From assembly GCA_023014485.1 (NCBI GenBank), contig JAJOZX010012054.1, positions 1 to 64,000 on the forward strand: a DNA stretch of 64,000 nt. Direction: 5' to 3'. This DNA comes from Bathynomus jamesi (taxonomy: Eukaryota; Arthropoda; Malacostraca; Isopoda; Cirolanidae). Of the stretch, positions 11,161-21,579 are shown one piece after another (the first letter of the stretch is position 1; each line of letters starts with the position of its first letter). Under the pieces are notes generated by a model. It saw nothing but the letters and a program-made list of their open reading frames with translations, was not told where the DNA came from and made no database searches. The position numbers and the translations under genes were made by a program.

Positions 11161-11885
11161 GGGTGTCCATAAATGATTACCCTGATTAAAGCATGCTATA
11201 ACTTTTAAATAAACACTCGTATTCAAACAGTTTTTTTAATCATAAGTAGATAAACATACAAAGTTTTGATTCATAGTTAATGAACTTAATAAGCTTCCAC
11301 ATGTGCACCCCTAGTGGCACGTAAAATGTCTAAACGGTATTCACACTCACGCCACACATTTTCCAACATTTGTTACCTTGTAGGCGTGTAACTTCAAACG
11401 TTTGTGTAACACCTTGTGCACCATAGACTTCGGTATCTTTAGTTGGCATGAAGCTTGTCTCACCGATTTCCTTGGTGACCGTGTGAAAGCAGTTTGAATG
11501 TTTTCCACCGTCCCATCGGAAACTGATGGTCTACCACTGCTCTTTCCCTTTTCCACGTTTCCAGTTTCCAAGAATTTTTTCATCCACGACTTAATTAACT
11601 TTACATCACGTGGATTCTTTCCATACTTTGTTCTGAACCTTCGCTGAACACTGACAGGAGATTTTGTTTCTGCAAGCCACACAACACATTGTGCCTTCTC
11701 TGTCACAGACGCCATCTTAACTGAACAGCTATTACAGCGCTCCTAGCTGCGAATGCGGTAGACGAAACACACCAGCACAGAAACTCTATGCGTGTACGAG
11801 ATCACCTGTAAAAGAAAACGGATGTAAGATTCGTCATTAAAACATGAGAGCATACTGTTTTCAGGGTGAACATTTAGACACCCTG
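11161..11885 (-). mobile_element. internally deleted mariner-like element
   Basis: Imperfect inverted ends (GGGTGTCCATAAATGATTACCCTG at left; CAGGGTGAACATTTAGACACCCTG at right) lie next to TA. On the minus strand 11715-11347 encodes only the DNA-binding front of a mariner transposase: VVWLAETKSPVSVQRRFRTK, then SGRPSVSDGTVENIQ and [20 protein letters not shown]. It is followed closely by the family's C-terminal tail (RATRGAHVEAY in another frame). The catalytic aspartates are missing, so it is non-autonomous. Confidence 0.8.
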
Positions 11886-11898
11886 TAATATATATACA

Positions 11899-11946
<48 letters not shown>
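11886..11946. repeat. (TA)n microsatellite
   Basis: About 60 bases of alternating T and A sit between the mariner derivative and a dispersed repeat. Confidence 0.95.
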
Positions 11947-11951
<5 letters not shown>

Positions 11952-12110
11952 TTTAACTTTACTTATATCATTATTTACTTTAATCTGTCATTTATCAGGT
12001 TTTTTTATTCAAAGAATTGGTTTCAATTTCATTTCGATTTAAAAAAAGGGGGCGCATAGCGGTGTAATTACAGTATGTTTGTTTAGGGGCCCAAAGGAAA
12101 CTCCGAGAAG
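11947..12110 (+). repeat. dispersed repeat A, copy 1
   Basis: The same sequence is present inverted at about 48010-48240: AAAGTAAATAATGATATAAG in one orientation and its complement here. Both copies have a G/C homopolymer beside GCATAGCGGTGTAATTACAGTATG and abut a (TA)n tract. The class is unknown; no coding capacity is visible. Confidence 0.75.
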
Positions 12111-12272
12111 TGTGTAGAATAAGAATACAAAATTTCGACCCCCCCCTACAGTGTGTAGAATAAGAATACAAAATTTCGACCCCCCCTACAGTGTGTAGAA
12201 TAAGATATAAAATTTCGACCCCACCTACAGTGTGTAGAATAAGAATACAAAATTTCGACCCCCCCTACAGTG
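12111..12272 (+). repeat. 41-bp minisatellite, four units
   Basis: Four consecutive copies of GTGTGTAGAATAAGAATACA followed by AAATTTCGACCCCCCCTACA. The units vary in the number of C (4-8) and one lacks AA. A single copy of the unit sits at the corresponding end of repeat A at 48010-48050, so the array arose by local expansion of one end of that repeat. Confidence 0.9.
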
Positions 12273-12314
12273 TGTAACTAAAAGATTTTTGTCTTTTTCC
12301 TTTGTGGATTCCCG

Positions 12315-12465
12315 GTTAATCTGCTCATTAATGGATGGGTGACGCCCCCTCTGCATTCAGATGATCTAGCGACATTAAGTGGTTCGGACCACACGTAAAG
12401 TTATAGGTCACCTCCGTCACATGACATTTGCTGTTCGGAAGGTTAAACAATCCGAACATTATTTT
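12315..12465 (+). repeat. 5S-rRNA-derived SINE, 5'-truncated
   Basis: The GGATGGGTGACGCCC stretch corresponds to the C box of the 5S rRNA internal promoter (GGATGGGAGACC). It is followed by the shared SINE tail: GATGATCTAGCGACAT, GTGGTTCGGACCACACGTAA and CACCTCCGTCACATGACATT. Only the last part of the 5S-like head remains. Confidence 0.72.
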
Positions 12466-14176
12466 TGTTTTAATTTTGTTTTTTTCGAAGTATTATTAAT
12501 CCTTCATATACGATCTTAGTCAATCCTTTTCTGGGAATGCGTTTTTTCCTCTTGGGGAAGTACAAATTAATTTAGATCGACGATTCTTATATGATAGAGT
12601 GGATTAATCGAAGTTATACGATTCGTGATAGTAGGAATTGGCCGTATTTAATAACGATGACGATTGACAATGACGGTGTGGATGGTGTTTTAGGTAACAA
12701 ACCTTTCTGCGTATTTACGATCCGATGAAGTAATGAAGTCGTTAAATTTAACGAAGACGTTTAATATTTTGTACAAATAAATTTTGTAAGAAACGTTGGA
12801 TGATAAACATAACGTAATTTAATGAACTTTGTATCTAGAACCTATATAGCTAAAACGTAAATTTATGCAGTACGTCAAATAACTGTCATAATCGGATATT
12901 TTCAGGGATGAATATTGGGTACTGTGTAGCGTGTTTTTTGGGTAGGCTGTGTGGCTGAATTGTAATAATTTTCATTAAATTTAGGCCAAACTTTTTTTTT
13001 TTTAAGAAAAAGTAGGATTGTGCTCAAAATATAAATTAATAATTGGAAGAAAGAAGAAAATGAACTTTTACTGATAAAATTTTATATTTATGGCATGTTC
13101 GTGTCATGAAGTCGAAGATGTATTCTACATTTGATGAGGGTATCATCATATTAAAAAAAAAAAAAGAAAATCGGGTACTCCCTCGTGCGCGAGTGACTTG
13201 AGAGTTCACGTCCACCCTATTGTGCGGGGGAAAAAGGGGGTTCTCGACGTTACATGTTAGCTGTTTATGGGCCAATTTTGTAACTTAACCGTTACTCGGA
13301 AGTGGGAACGAGTCATTCGTTGATTTGGGATTTCCAGTTTAACTTTGAATTTCGTTAACTTTAAATTGTAAGGTCAAAAGGCAGGTGAAGGTGAAAGGGA
13401 GAATTCAAAGTTAATGTCAAAGTAATTTTGCAGAGTGAAAGTCTCTGTAAAAATCCCACATCAAACTTGTATTTCAGATTCGGTGATCTTGCCTGTTAAG
13501 ATGGACTTCGTTATTGTAATGAATTTGAATGAGGTTTTGTATTTTGAAGAATTGTGTTGGCATTTGTTTTGATTTCCCTCTTGGATTCTGGATGAGGTTC
13601 GAAAAGTTGCGACACCACCCCGAATCTCTTACTCTTCTTAACTGTGGTGAAGCTGAGAACCTATTACTCTCGTTCTAACGCGAATTCTGGTCTTTATTTG
13701 ACGATGGTTTCTTGAAGCGAGTGGATGATTGAGGGCGGAGCATAATAATTCTAAGGGAGTTGCTGCTGTCCGGTGTTGTTTTCCTATTACAATGACTAGG
13801 CCTAAGTTAATAGTCTCGATTTAGAATAAAGATTCAAAGACGTTTTGTAATCCTTTTTCAAAGTTTCGTTGTTACGAGCCTAAGGGGGCACGTATGGGGA
13901 ATCGGAAGCATGAAACTACTTTAAAACGCAATCGCATTTTTACAGTTCATGATCGTTTGCATTTTGTCATCTCGAGGCTCGCTCGTGTTAGCTTTATTAA
14001 AGGAATTCTTTTGGGTCGCAAAAGTAGAAACCATTTTTTATAGGATTCGTTTGTCGAGTATCTTAAGTCGATGTCATTTGCCAGGTTTGAAACTAAGAGC
14101 ATTTCATACTTGTTTTAAACTATTAGAAAAAACTAAAACTTCGTGCGTAATTTAATGAGAGGATTTTGTCTTACAG
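12466..14176. other. AT-rich non-coding stretch
   Basis: No convincing exon, transposase or repeat is visible here. ORFs at 13036 and 13949 are short, without domains or coding bias, and are regarded as chance. The upstream part of the host gene (lumenal end and membrane anchor) could lie here or left of the window, but I could not find it. Confidence 0.5.
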
Positions 14177-14268
14177 GATAAAGTAACAGCTGGATCGAGG
14201 GTATGGGGAGAATTATCGGAAGAGGAGCGTCTTCAGTACGAGCGACGTAATCACAAGCTTCAGCACAA
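14177..14268 (+). CDS. candidate exon of the p180/kinectin-like gene
   Basis: A good acceptor (TTTTGTCTTACAG) precedes 14177 and a donor (GTTAGT) follows 14268. The only open frame reads WGELSEEERLQYERRNHKLQ near its middle, a charged helical stretch. The exon begins in phase 0 and ends in phase 2, and the next exon (17945) starts in phase 2. The split codon would give Lys, joining LQHK to RRKIRRRKKEK. The local match to HMG-box-like helices (WxxLSEEE...Y) is noted but too short to call. It could belong to another gene; the phase fit is the main support. Confidence 0.45.
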
Positions 14269-15780
14269 GTTAGTATTTTAGTTATAGATTCATTGAAAGG
14301 CGAATGAATGAATATTGAGCGGAGGCATGAACGAAGAAAGAAAAAGGATATATTAGTAATAATAATAATTATAAGTTTTATGAAATGGGTAATAAGGATG
14401 TTAAATATTTAGGTTAGTGTCATTCTTTACGAGTGGAAAAAGATTTTTACTTAAAAAATGAGAACTAAATAGTAGATGAATTTTTTAATATTTTTAGTGT
14501 CTGTTACTAGCATTAAAGAAATGGAAATTAATTAATGGAGAAATATGAATTTCCTAAACCTCTTTAAATATTAAATTATCTGTCACTTAGAAAATAGAAT
14601 GTAGCTTATCCTCAATCATTTTCTCTTTTCAGAGATGATTCTGGAAAGTCTCCACAAGAGGCGAGTTTCAACTTGACTTTTCATAGACAACATTATCTTC
14701 ATTGGTTACACTTTACTCAGATAGAATTTAAAAATTATGATTGCATCATTATTAGGCCTTTTCTACAGAATGGTAGACCACACCTACTCATCCTGGCTTT
14801 TACCACAAACTTATCCTTGAGAATTGGGGTGCAAAGATGTCGGTTGAAAAAAAAAAGGGGGGATTTTTTCCTGAATTAAAAAAAAAAAAATTCAAATGTT
14901 TTTGTTTCCGAAGGGTACACTTAAATTGTAAATGCTTCAAATTAATATCGTTTAGAGCCGATCGTTTGGTTTGTTGTGGAATTATTGCAAAATTATTTTA
15001 AGGTGCTGCAACCCCTTTTCATTTGGAAATCATCCACACTCCAAATACGACCTCATCACGAACAAACCATCATCATAAAGCAGACATGGTCGTTACGTAC
15101 TTGGTCAATAGTGTTTAATTTTACTCGAGAGGAAATTGTTTTATGTCGGTGTGTGTAACCTAATTGAGAAGAAAACAATTCTGTATAATGTATATACAGG
15201 GTGAACCAGAAATCTCGCTCCACGAGGAAAATTTGTTCGGTAAATATACAGATTGTGAAGCTGTTTACGCTGTTCAATTCTCCAACGCGTATTACTACGG
15301 ACGTTGCGTAGCGTTCGAGAGAGACGTTGGTACGCTTCTTTTGAATGTTTATAGTTTCTCGATGGTGCGTAGTTCTCCCTTTGCCTTTATCCGCAGTTGG
15401 TTTTATAATTGTATGACGGATGGATACGATGCCACTGTCTCTCTAGAATGTTAGTGTTGTAGCTTCGTGTAAGAGATTGGACACGGGTAAAGGGCTACCA
15501 CAGCCTGTAGTTTAAATATTTACTGAGTAAATGAATATCCCAGATAATGTCGGACTTCTGGTTCATTCTGTGTGAAGGGAAGGCGAAGGATGGGATCGAG
15601 TATTTATAGTGAAACGCCCGATTGAGAGTAGAGTGCTAACGATGGAGAAAGAATTAAATATGAATTTGAAAGAGAATGAGAGAGAGAGAGAGCTGTCGTA
15701 TCTGGTCACTTTCTGGTGTATATTGCTGATGTGCTTCTGGGTGAATAAGAGAATCCGTTAAGGAGAGCATTGACAAAATT
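14269..15780. other. intronic AT-rich sequence with a solitary mariner-like end
   Basis: TATACAGGGTGAACCAGAAATC at about 15192 looks like the end of a mariner-type element, but I found no inverted partner. A splice-acceptor-like TTTTCTCTTTTCAG at 14619-14632 opens a frame (DDSGKSPQEASFN) without a convincing donor in the right phase. Nothing else is recognisable. Confidence 0.4.
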
Positions 15781-15781
15781 G

Positions 15782-16060
15782 TTGGCGTACGTAAAAAGAG
15801 ATTATTGAAAGTAAATGGAAGTAAGGTTCTTGTTCAGAGAGGAGGAGGGTCAGCGTGTAATATTGTGGTGAATGGGAACAATTTAGAGATTGTGAGAGAG
15901 TTCGAGTATCTTGGGTGTTCGTTTGATAATTTAAGAGGTACGAGCACATCGGAAGTTGAAAGTAGGATGAAGCGGAGCAAGTAAGTCCTGGGCCTCGTAA
16001 AAAGCCTTGGTAGAAAGTAAGTAGGGTGATGAGAGATGCTTGTTTGGCATGATAACTGCT
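15782..16060 (+). pseudogene. fragment of a non-LTR reverse transcriptase C-terminus
   Basis: The frame reads VREFEYLGCSFDNLRGTSTS followed by EVESRMKRSK. This matches the xYLGxxF...E.ESRxxK block downstream of the RT palm in LINE ORF2. Traces such as TVELNNLRSVKWIGRMRSED follow to about 16160. The rest of the element is missing; it is an old relic inside the intron. Confidence 0.65.
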
Positions 16061-16563
16061 CTCACTTTCAAAAGTGAGAACAGTTGAGTTGAATAATTTA
16101 AGAAGTGTGAAATGGATTGGCCGTATGAGAAGTGAAGATGTTCGGGAAAAGTATAGATTGAAAAATCATCGTAGAGGAGAATGCTACATTGCTGTTGATT
16201 GTCACGTGGAATGAATGAGTAAGAATCGTACAATAAGGTGTAAAGTACTGAGCAGTAGAAAAATATCTCGTCGAAGAGGAAGGATGTAATTAATAATTGC
16301 GTGAGTAAGCGTGTTGCTATCAATGTGGGAAGAGAGTTAGTGAGAAATGAAGGGGAATAGAGGCGGTTTGAAAGGTTAGGTTAGACTCTGGTTTCACCGG
16401 GAGGTAGTTTTCATGAAAAGTAACGCGGGGTGAAACCTTATTTCCCATTGTGCGTAATTAGTTTGAGTCTATTTCCAGTCCCAAGTTCAGCCATTGTGGC
16501 TACCCCTTGGAGAATGGAAAATGGGTTTTTTACATACGGATAAATGCCATCTAATTACTTTAA

Positions 16564-16640
16564 ATACGCCTCGGTGGTGTAGTGGTTAGCGTCGCTGACT
16601 ACGAATCCATCGGCCCTGGGATCGAGACCCGGTGACGGCA
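16564..16640 (+). repeat. tRNA-derived SINE head
   Basis: GGTGGTGTAGTGGTTAGCGT resembles a pol III A box and GGGATCGAGACCCGG a B box, with spacing typical of a tRNA. Cloverleaf pairing is imperfect, so it is a SINE promoter rather than a tRNA gene. The body continues to about 16700 (GCAGCCGGCGCGCAGC). Confidence 0.6.
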
Positions 16641-16707
16641 GCCGGCGCGCAGCAAAACGCAGCTGTTCATCCTTGAACACAATAAAGAAAGTGGTTGGTA
16701 GATAAAT

Positions 16708-16806
16708 GGGTACCCTGAGTGGCCTAGTGGTTAAGACGCTGTGCTGCTGCTGCTGGTGGTGGTGGTGGGACGTGGTTCGGATTCCATGTCAAACTGTAGG
16801 TCTAAA
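16708..16806 (+). repeat. tRNA-like SINE with the shared 3' tail
   Basis: An A-box-like GAGTGGCCTAGTGGTTAAGA is followed by a (CTG)n(GTG)n microsatellite and then CGTGGTTCGGATTCCATGTC with CTGTAGGTC. That is the same tail that follows 5S-like heads elsewhere in the window. The B box has been lost to the triplet expansion. Confidence 0.6.
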
Positions 16807-17261
16807 GGTTAACCAAAAAACATAAAAACAAAGACTAAAAAATTATCATGTTTGTGGAAAATGCCCCAAATTCTCTGACTTCTAATTTTTGTTGTAATAA
16901 GCGTAACAAATAATTTTGTGAATGTGTGAATTTTATTTTTTATTTTTTTTATACTGGGAATGAAAACTAAATTTGGAAACCTTTTGCAGAAAATAATTAG
17001 TACCAACTATATATATGAAATGGAAATTGTCGAAAAACATTTTTTTTTTTTTTTAATAGCAATCGTTCGGTTTGTTTTAATTTTTTTCTTTTGCTTTGGC
17101 TTTAGTTCCAGTTTCAGGAAGTAACTTTGTTGGATTCATTCCCAAGTCCAAAACGATTCAATTTTAAAATATTTTATTGGATTTAAATTTTGTAAAAATC
17201 CTGTGAAAAGAAAAAATTCTTAGAGGTTAAAAGTCTTCAAATCCTTTGTACTCTATATATA

Positions 17262-17490
17262 TATGTAAAATAGGAAAAAGGAAACACAAAGTCCGAGCGC
17301 TTTCGTGATATATTCACATCTTCAGGGACAAGAGAGAAATATATGAATATTTGAGAGAAGAAATATATTTTCTCTTAAATATATTTCTCCTGAATATTTC
17401 AGGAGAATAAATATGTGAATATTGAGAATATGCGAGAGGATGTGAATATATCACGAAAGCTCTCGGACTTCGTGTTTTCTTTTCCTTGTG
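17262..17490. mobile_element. MITE with about 50-bp terminal inverted repeats
   Basis: The left arm (AAAGTCCGAGCGCTTTCGTG then ATATATTCACATC, about 17289-17322) is repeated inverted at about 17437-17480 (GATGTGAATATATCACGAAA then GCTCTCGGACTTCGTG). The centre is AT-rich and itself partly palindromic. No ORF is present. A target duplication could not be fixed. Confidence 0.7.
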
Positions 17491-17944
17491 GTTCTTTGCT
17501 TATTAAAAAGATCGTGTTGCTTTGTGATTTCTTTGCACATATATATATAAATAAATGAAATTTTGTGGGGGGTCGGGAGAATTCGATTATATTGCAATTG
17601 CAAAAAACCTCTAGAGTTATTATAATGACCGTACCAATATGTTGTGAATTTGTGTAAGTTATGCATGGTGCACCGTACTACTAACGTTTACGGCGTTTCA
17701 GCGAGTATAATTACTAGAATGTTATAAGAATATTTAATAATATCCTTTACATGGATTATTATTTGCAATTAATACTCGCCCTAACCTTGAATGTGGCAAC
17801 TTTTGGATAACATTTATCATCCATTAGTCATGGAGGGTTTCTCTGATTTGTTGGGCTCGCCTACCCATTTTCTAGAATCCTCCCTATGTTACCTTTTAAG
17901 GTCCATTTACTCGTGGAGTTAATCTCGTTTTTAAAAATTTTTAG

Positions 17945-19307
17945 GAGAAGAAAGATAAGAAGAAGAAAGAAAGAAAAGGTGGAGGTGAAAAAAGACAATA
18001 AAGAAGAGAAGAAAGTAAAGAAGGAAGAGATTAAAGAAGAGAAAGCAAAGAAGGAAGAAAGTAAGGAAGAGAAGAAAGTGAAGAAAGGAGGTAAGGAAGA
18101 TAAGGAAGAAAAAGTAAATAAAAAGAAAGAAGCTAAGGAAGACGGTAAGGTAAAGAAAGAAAACGTGAAAGAAGAGAAGAAGGTAAAGAAAGACGACGTT
18201 AAAGAAGAGAAGGTAAAGAAAGACGACGTTAAAGAAGAGAAGAAGGTAAAGAAAGACGACGTTAAAGAAGAGAAGAAGGTAAAGAAAGACGACGTTAAAG
18301 AAGAGAAGAAGGTAAAGAAAGATGATGTTAAAGAGAAGAAAAAAAAGAAAGAAGACGTTAAAGAAGAGAAGAAGGTAAAGAAAGAAGACGTTAAAGAAGA
18401 GAAGAAGGTAAAGAAAGAAGACGTTAAAGAAGAGAAGAAGGTAAAGAAAGAAGACGTTAAAGAAGAGAAGAAGGTAAAGAAAGAAGAAAATAAAGAAGAG
18501 AAGAAGGTAAAGAAAGAAGAAAATAAAGAAGAGAAGAAGGTAAAGAAAGAAGAAAATAAAGAAGAGAAGAAGGTAAAGAAAGAAGAAAATAAAGAAGAGA
18601 AGAAGGTAAAGAAAGAAGAAAATAAAGAAGAGAAGAAGGTAAGGAAAGAAGAAAATAAAGAAGAGAAGAAGGTAAGGAAAGAAGAAAAAAGAAGAGAGAA
18701 GGTAAAGAAAGAAGAAAATAAAGAAGAGAAGAAGGTAAAGAAAGAAGAAAATAAAGAAGAGAAGAAGGTAAGGAAAGAAGAAAATAAGGAAGAGAAGGTA
18801 AAGAAACAAAATAAGGAAGAGAAGAAACTGAAGAAGGAAGAAAATAAGGGGGAGAAAAAAGTAAAAAAAGAAGAAATTAAGGATGAAAAGGATGAAAAAG
18901 CAAAGAAAGAAAATAAGGACGAGAAAAAGTTGAAGGAGGAGGATCCTAAAGAACAGAGGAAGAAAAATAAACAAGATAATAAAGAAGGGAAGAAAGACAA
19001 AGAAAAGAAAAATGAAGAAAATAAGATAGAGCAATCACAACAGGTCAAAAAACAACCAATTGCCGTCATTAAGGTTGAAAAGAAAGCGGCCAAATTACAA
19101 CCCCAACCACCGCCCCCCGTGCCCACTGAAGGGGCAGGGAAGAAGACAAACCCTGCTGCAGAAGCTTCACCAAAAAACTCGCCGAGAGGTTCCTCTACTC
19201 CGAAAATCTCCCCTTCCCCAAAGAAGACTGCTCCACCACCTAAAGACGCGAGGCAGAGAATCACTGATGGAACTTCTCAAGTCAACATCAAAGTAGAAAA
19301 GCCCAAG
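17945..19307 (+). CDS. p180/kinectin-like gene: Lys/Glu-rich 11-residue repeat exon
   Basis: This long exon has acceptor TTTTTAAAAATTTTTAG and donor AAG|GTAAGC, entering in phase 2 and leaving in phase 0. It encodes about 25-30 copies of an 11-residue unit of the form KKVKKEENKEE. The units come in blocks: KKVKKDDVKEE first, then KKVKKEDVKEE, then KKVKKEENKEE, then divergent units. After the repeats comes a Pro-rich linker (QPQPPPPVPTEG, SSTPKISPSPKK). In vertebrate p180 (RRBP1) a basic tandem repeat in the same position, between the membrane anchor and the coiled coil, binds ribosomes on the endoplasmic reticulum. A similar role is inferred. The opposite strand is also open over 1.4 kb only because of this purine-rich composition. 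Confidence 0.8.
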
Positions 19308-20379
19308 GTAAGCAATAGTGGGTGAAGACCTTTGCCCAAACTTGCATTACTACTATAGACTCTAAAACGTACAGTTTGAGAAACAAATGCGCCTACAAAG
19401 AAATTTTTTAGAAAGTATAAATTCATTAGTAGTAGTGTTTTTGTTTGGATATTTTTTCTTTTTGGTGACTAATAAAGTTTGAAAATCAAAACCGAAATAA
19501 TCATTGATCAGTAATTTTTATGCTTTTAGAAATTTTGATTTGGGTGATGCACATGAGGTGGCTGCGAGTAGGTTGGAATGGAAGAGGTTTCTTAAAATAT
19601 GGCAGTGGGGTCTCGACTACATCACTTACCTTGTTTTAAGTAGGCAGTTAACTGCTGAAGTATGTCACAAACTATGAATTTGTGAATAAATTATGAGTAA
19701 ATTTTGCAATTGTTACTTGATAACCTCTTTAGAATCTTTATTCCTGAATGTAAAATACAGAGCTTAGGAGTTAGGCATTACGCAATACTGAATACATGCA
19801 AAAATTGCATATGCTCTCGGTCTCGGCCATGGCTACATCACTGAATTGCGTACGGGGTCCTAGGGTGGGTTGATATTTTGTATTCAAAAGTGACACATTG
19901 TCGGGGTTTCGTATGGGTCACAGTAATCACCCAGTGAAATATTTCGCGTATCCTAAGTCTCCAACCCCCCCCCCCCCCCCCCCCCCCCCCCCGGCACAAA
20001 TTTTCGGTTTTTAATTTAAATTTGCCAAAATGTACATTTTTCATTAAAAACTCTGGTAAAAATTGTTTCAGCCGTGTTGAACTCGTTTCTTATATTTTAG
20101 TCAAATTCAAAGAAAATGACATTTTTACGTGTTTTTGAGTATATACTATATATTAAGATAAAAAATAAGGAACAAATTAATGAATTGCATAACATTTTTG
20201 AGAAATTAAACCACAGAACTTGTTTTCTACAAGAAAAAGAAAAAAACATTACCTAATGAAATGCTCTTTTGCACGATGCATAAACTTAAGCTATTTTGAA
20301 AGTAACACTATATTTATTTCACTATCCTTTCCATTCAAATTTAGAGTCTTTGCCGTGATTTCAGTAGGTTAAGAATATA
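19308..20379. other. intronic sequence, AT-rich
   Basis: No gene or recognisable element is seen, apart from a run of about 27 C at 19966-19992. Such a run is unstable and hard to sequence, so its length is unreliable. Confidence 0.5.
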
Positions 20380-21578
20380 CTAGGGGCACTCAGTATATCT
20401 TGCCCCACCCTTTTTTCTTAGCTAAATAATAGGCCATGGGGCTAAAATGTCTTTTGGGCCGTAAGTTTGAACTTTGCGCTTCACATAACGGGATTTTTCC
20501 AGTTTGAACCTCCGCTCCTTGTATAAAACCGATGGTTAACAGAGTTTCGAAAATGGCGTCTGATAGTGATGTGCGTCGTAACAGAGAGCTGTTATCGAGT
20601 TCTTAACCGCAGAGAAGGAACAGTTGGAAATAGTCACAAACGTCTACAAATCGTTTACGGAGATGCTGCTGTTGATCGAAGCACAGTTGGACGCTTGTCT
20701 AAACGTGTGAGATCATCGGAGAGAGGGAGAGCCAGCCTCGATGATGCGCCACGCAGCGGTCGCCGGGCATCGGCTGTGACATCTCTCACTGCAACGTGCT
20801 AACAGTATCATTTGATCAAATCGGCGCGTCACATACAAGGAGCTATCACTGGAGCTAGGAATTAGTGAATGAAGTGTGAATACGAGACAGAAGGGGATGA
20901 CTTCCTTTCACAAATTGTGACGGGATGAGACTTGGTTTACACCACTTTGAACCTGAAAAACAAAACGCCAATCCATGGAGTGGCATCACGCAGACTCCCC
21001 ACGCAAAATAAAGTTTAAAATGGCTCCCTCCGCAGGAAAGGTTATAGCCACCATCATCTGGTGGACATTATGAAGAAAGGGCAAACAATCAACTCGGAGG
21101 TATATATTGCTACCCGACAGAGACTCCAGAGACGTATAAATCGAGTTCGACCGGAGAGAAAACTGGAAGACGACGTCCTTTTGCACGATAATGCAAGACC
21201 ACACAACAGTTTGCAAACAAGGGAGGCCATCACAAAAATGCGCTTCACTGTGTTACCCCACCCTCCATACAGCCCGGATCTGGCACCTTCAGACTTCCAT
21301 TTGTTTGGGCCAATGAAGGATGTTATTCGTGGAAGAAAGTTTCAGAGTGACGATGAGGTTGTTGAGGAGGTTAAGAGATGACTCCAGCGGACTTTACCAG
21401 CAAGGAATAAAGGCCCTTGTTTCGAGGTGGAGGAAAGCTGTAGAAAAGGATGGAGACTGTGTGGAAAAATAAAAACTGTTAAAAAATGTATGTAACTACT
21501 TGTGTACAAAATTTCTGGAACTTAGAAGGAAACTAGGAAAGAAAAAAAGTGGGCAAAATATATTGAGTGGCCCTCGTA
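20380..21578 (+). mobile_element. decayed mariner element, copy 1
   Basis: The ends are inverted: ACTAGGGGCACTCAGTATAT at left and complement-like ATATTGAGTGGCCCTCGTAT at right. Transposase remnants on + begin with an ATG near 20553 and include AAVDRSTVGRLSKRVRSSER, HDNARPHNSLQTREAITKM and PHPPYSPDLAPSDFHLFGPM, the mauritiana-like DD34D pattern. Many stops and frameshifts are present. The inverted copy at 40669-42060 is from the same family. Confidence 0.85.
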
Positions 21579-21579
21579 T

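Noticed and set aside
12111..12272. CRISPR-like array
   Set aside because: Direct tandem repeats without spacers in a eukaryotic genome; a minisatellite.
13949..14155. 68-residue ORF as the missing membrane anchor exon of the p180-like gene
   Set aside because: It has hydrophobic parts but no resemblance to the family N-terminus and ends in a stop 20 bases before exon 14177.
14633..14879. Additional host exon after the acceptor at 14632
   Set aside because: The acceptor looks good and the frame is open at first, but no donor with the phase needed by exon 17945 is visible, while 14268 to 17945 fits directly.
15192..15240. Mariner element starting TACAGGGTGAACCAGAAATC
   Set aside because: No inverted partner or transposase was found downstream, so only a solitary end can be noted.
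17861..19264. 467-residue Phe/Ser-rich ORF on the minus strand
   Set aside because: It is the mirror of the purine-rich KE repeat exon; AAG/GAA codons read backwards give TTC/CTT. No start context, domain or complexity.
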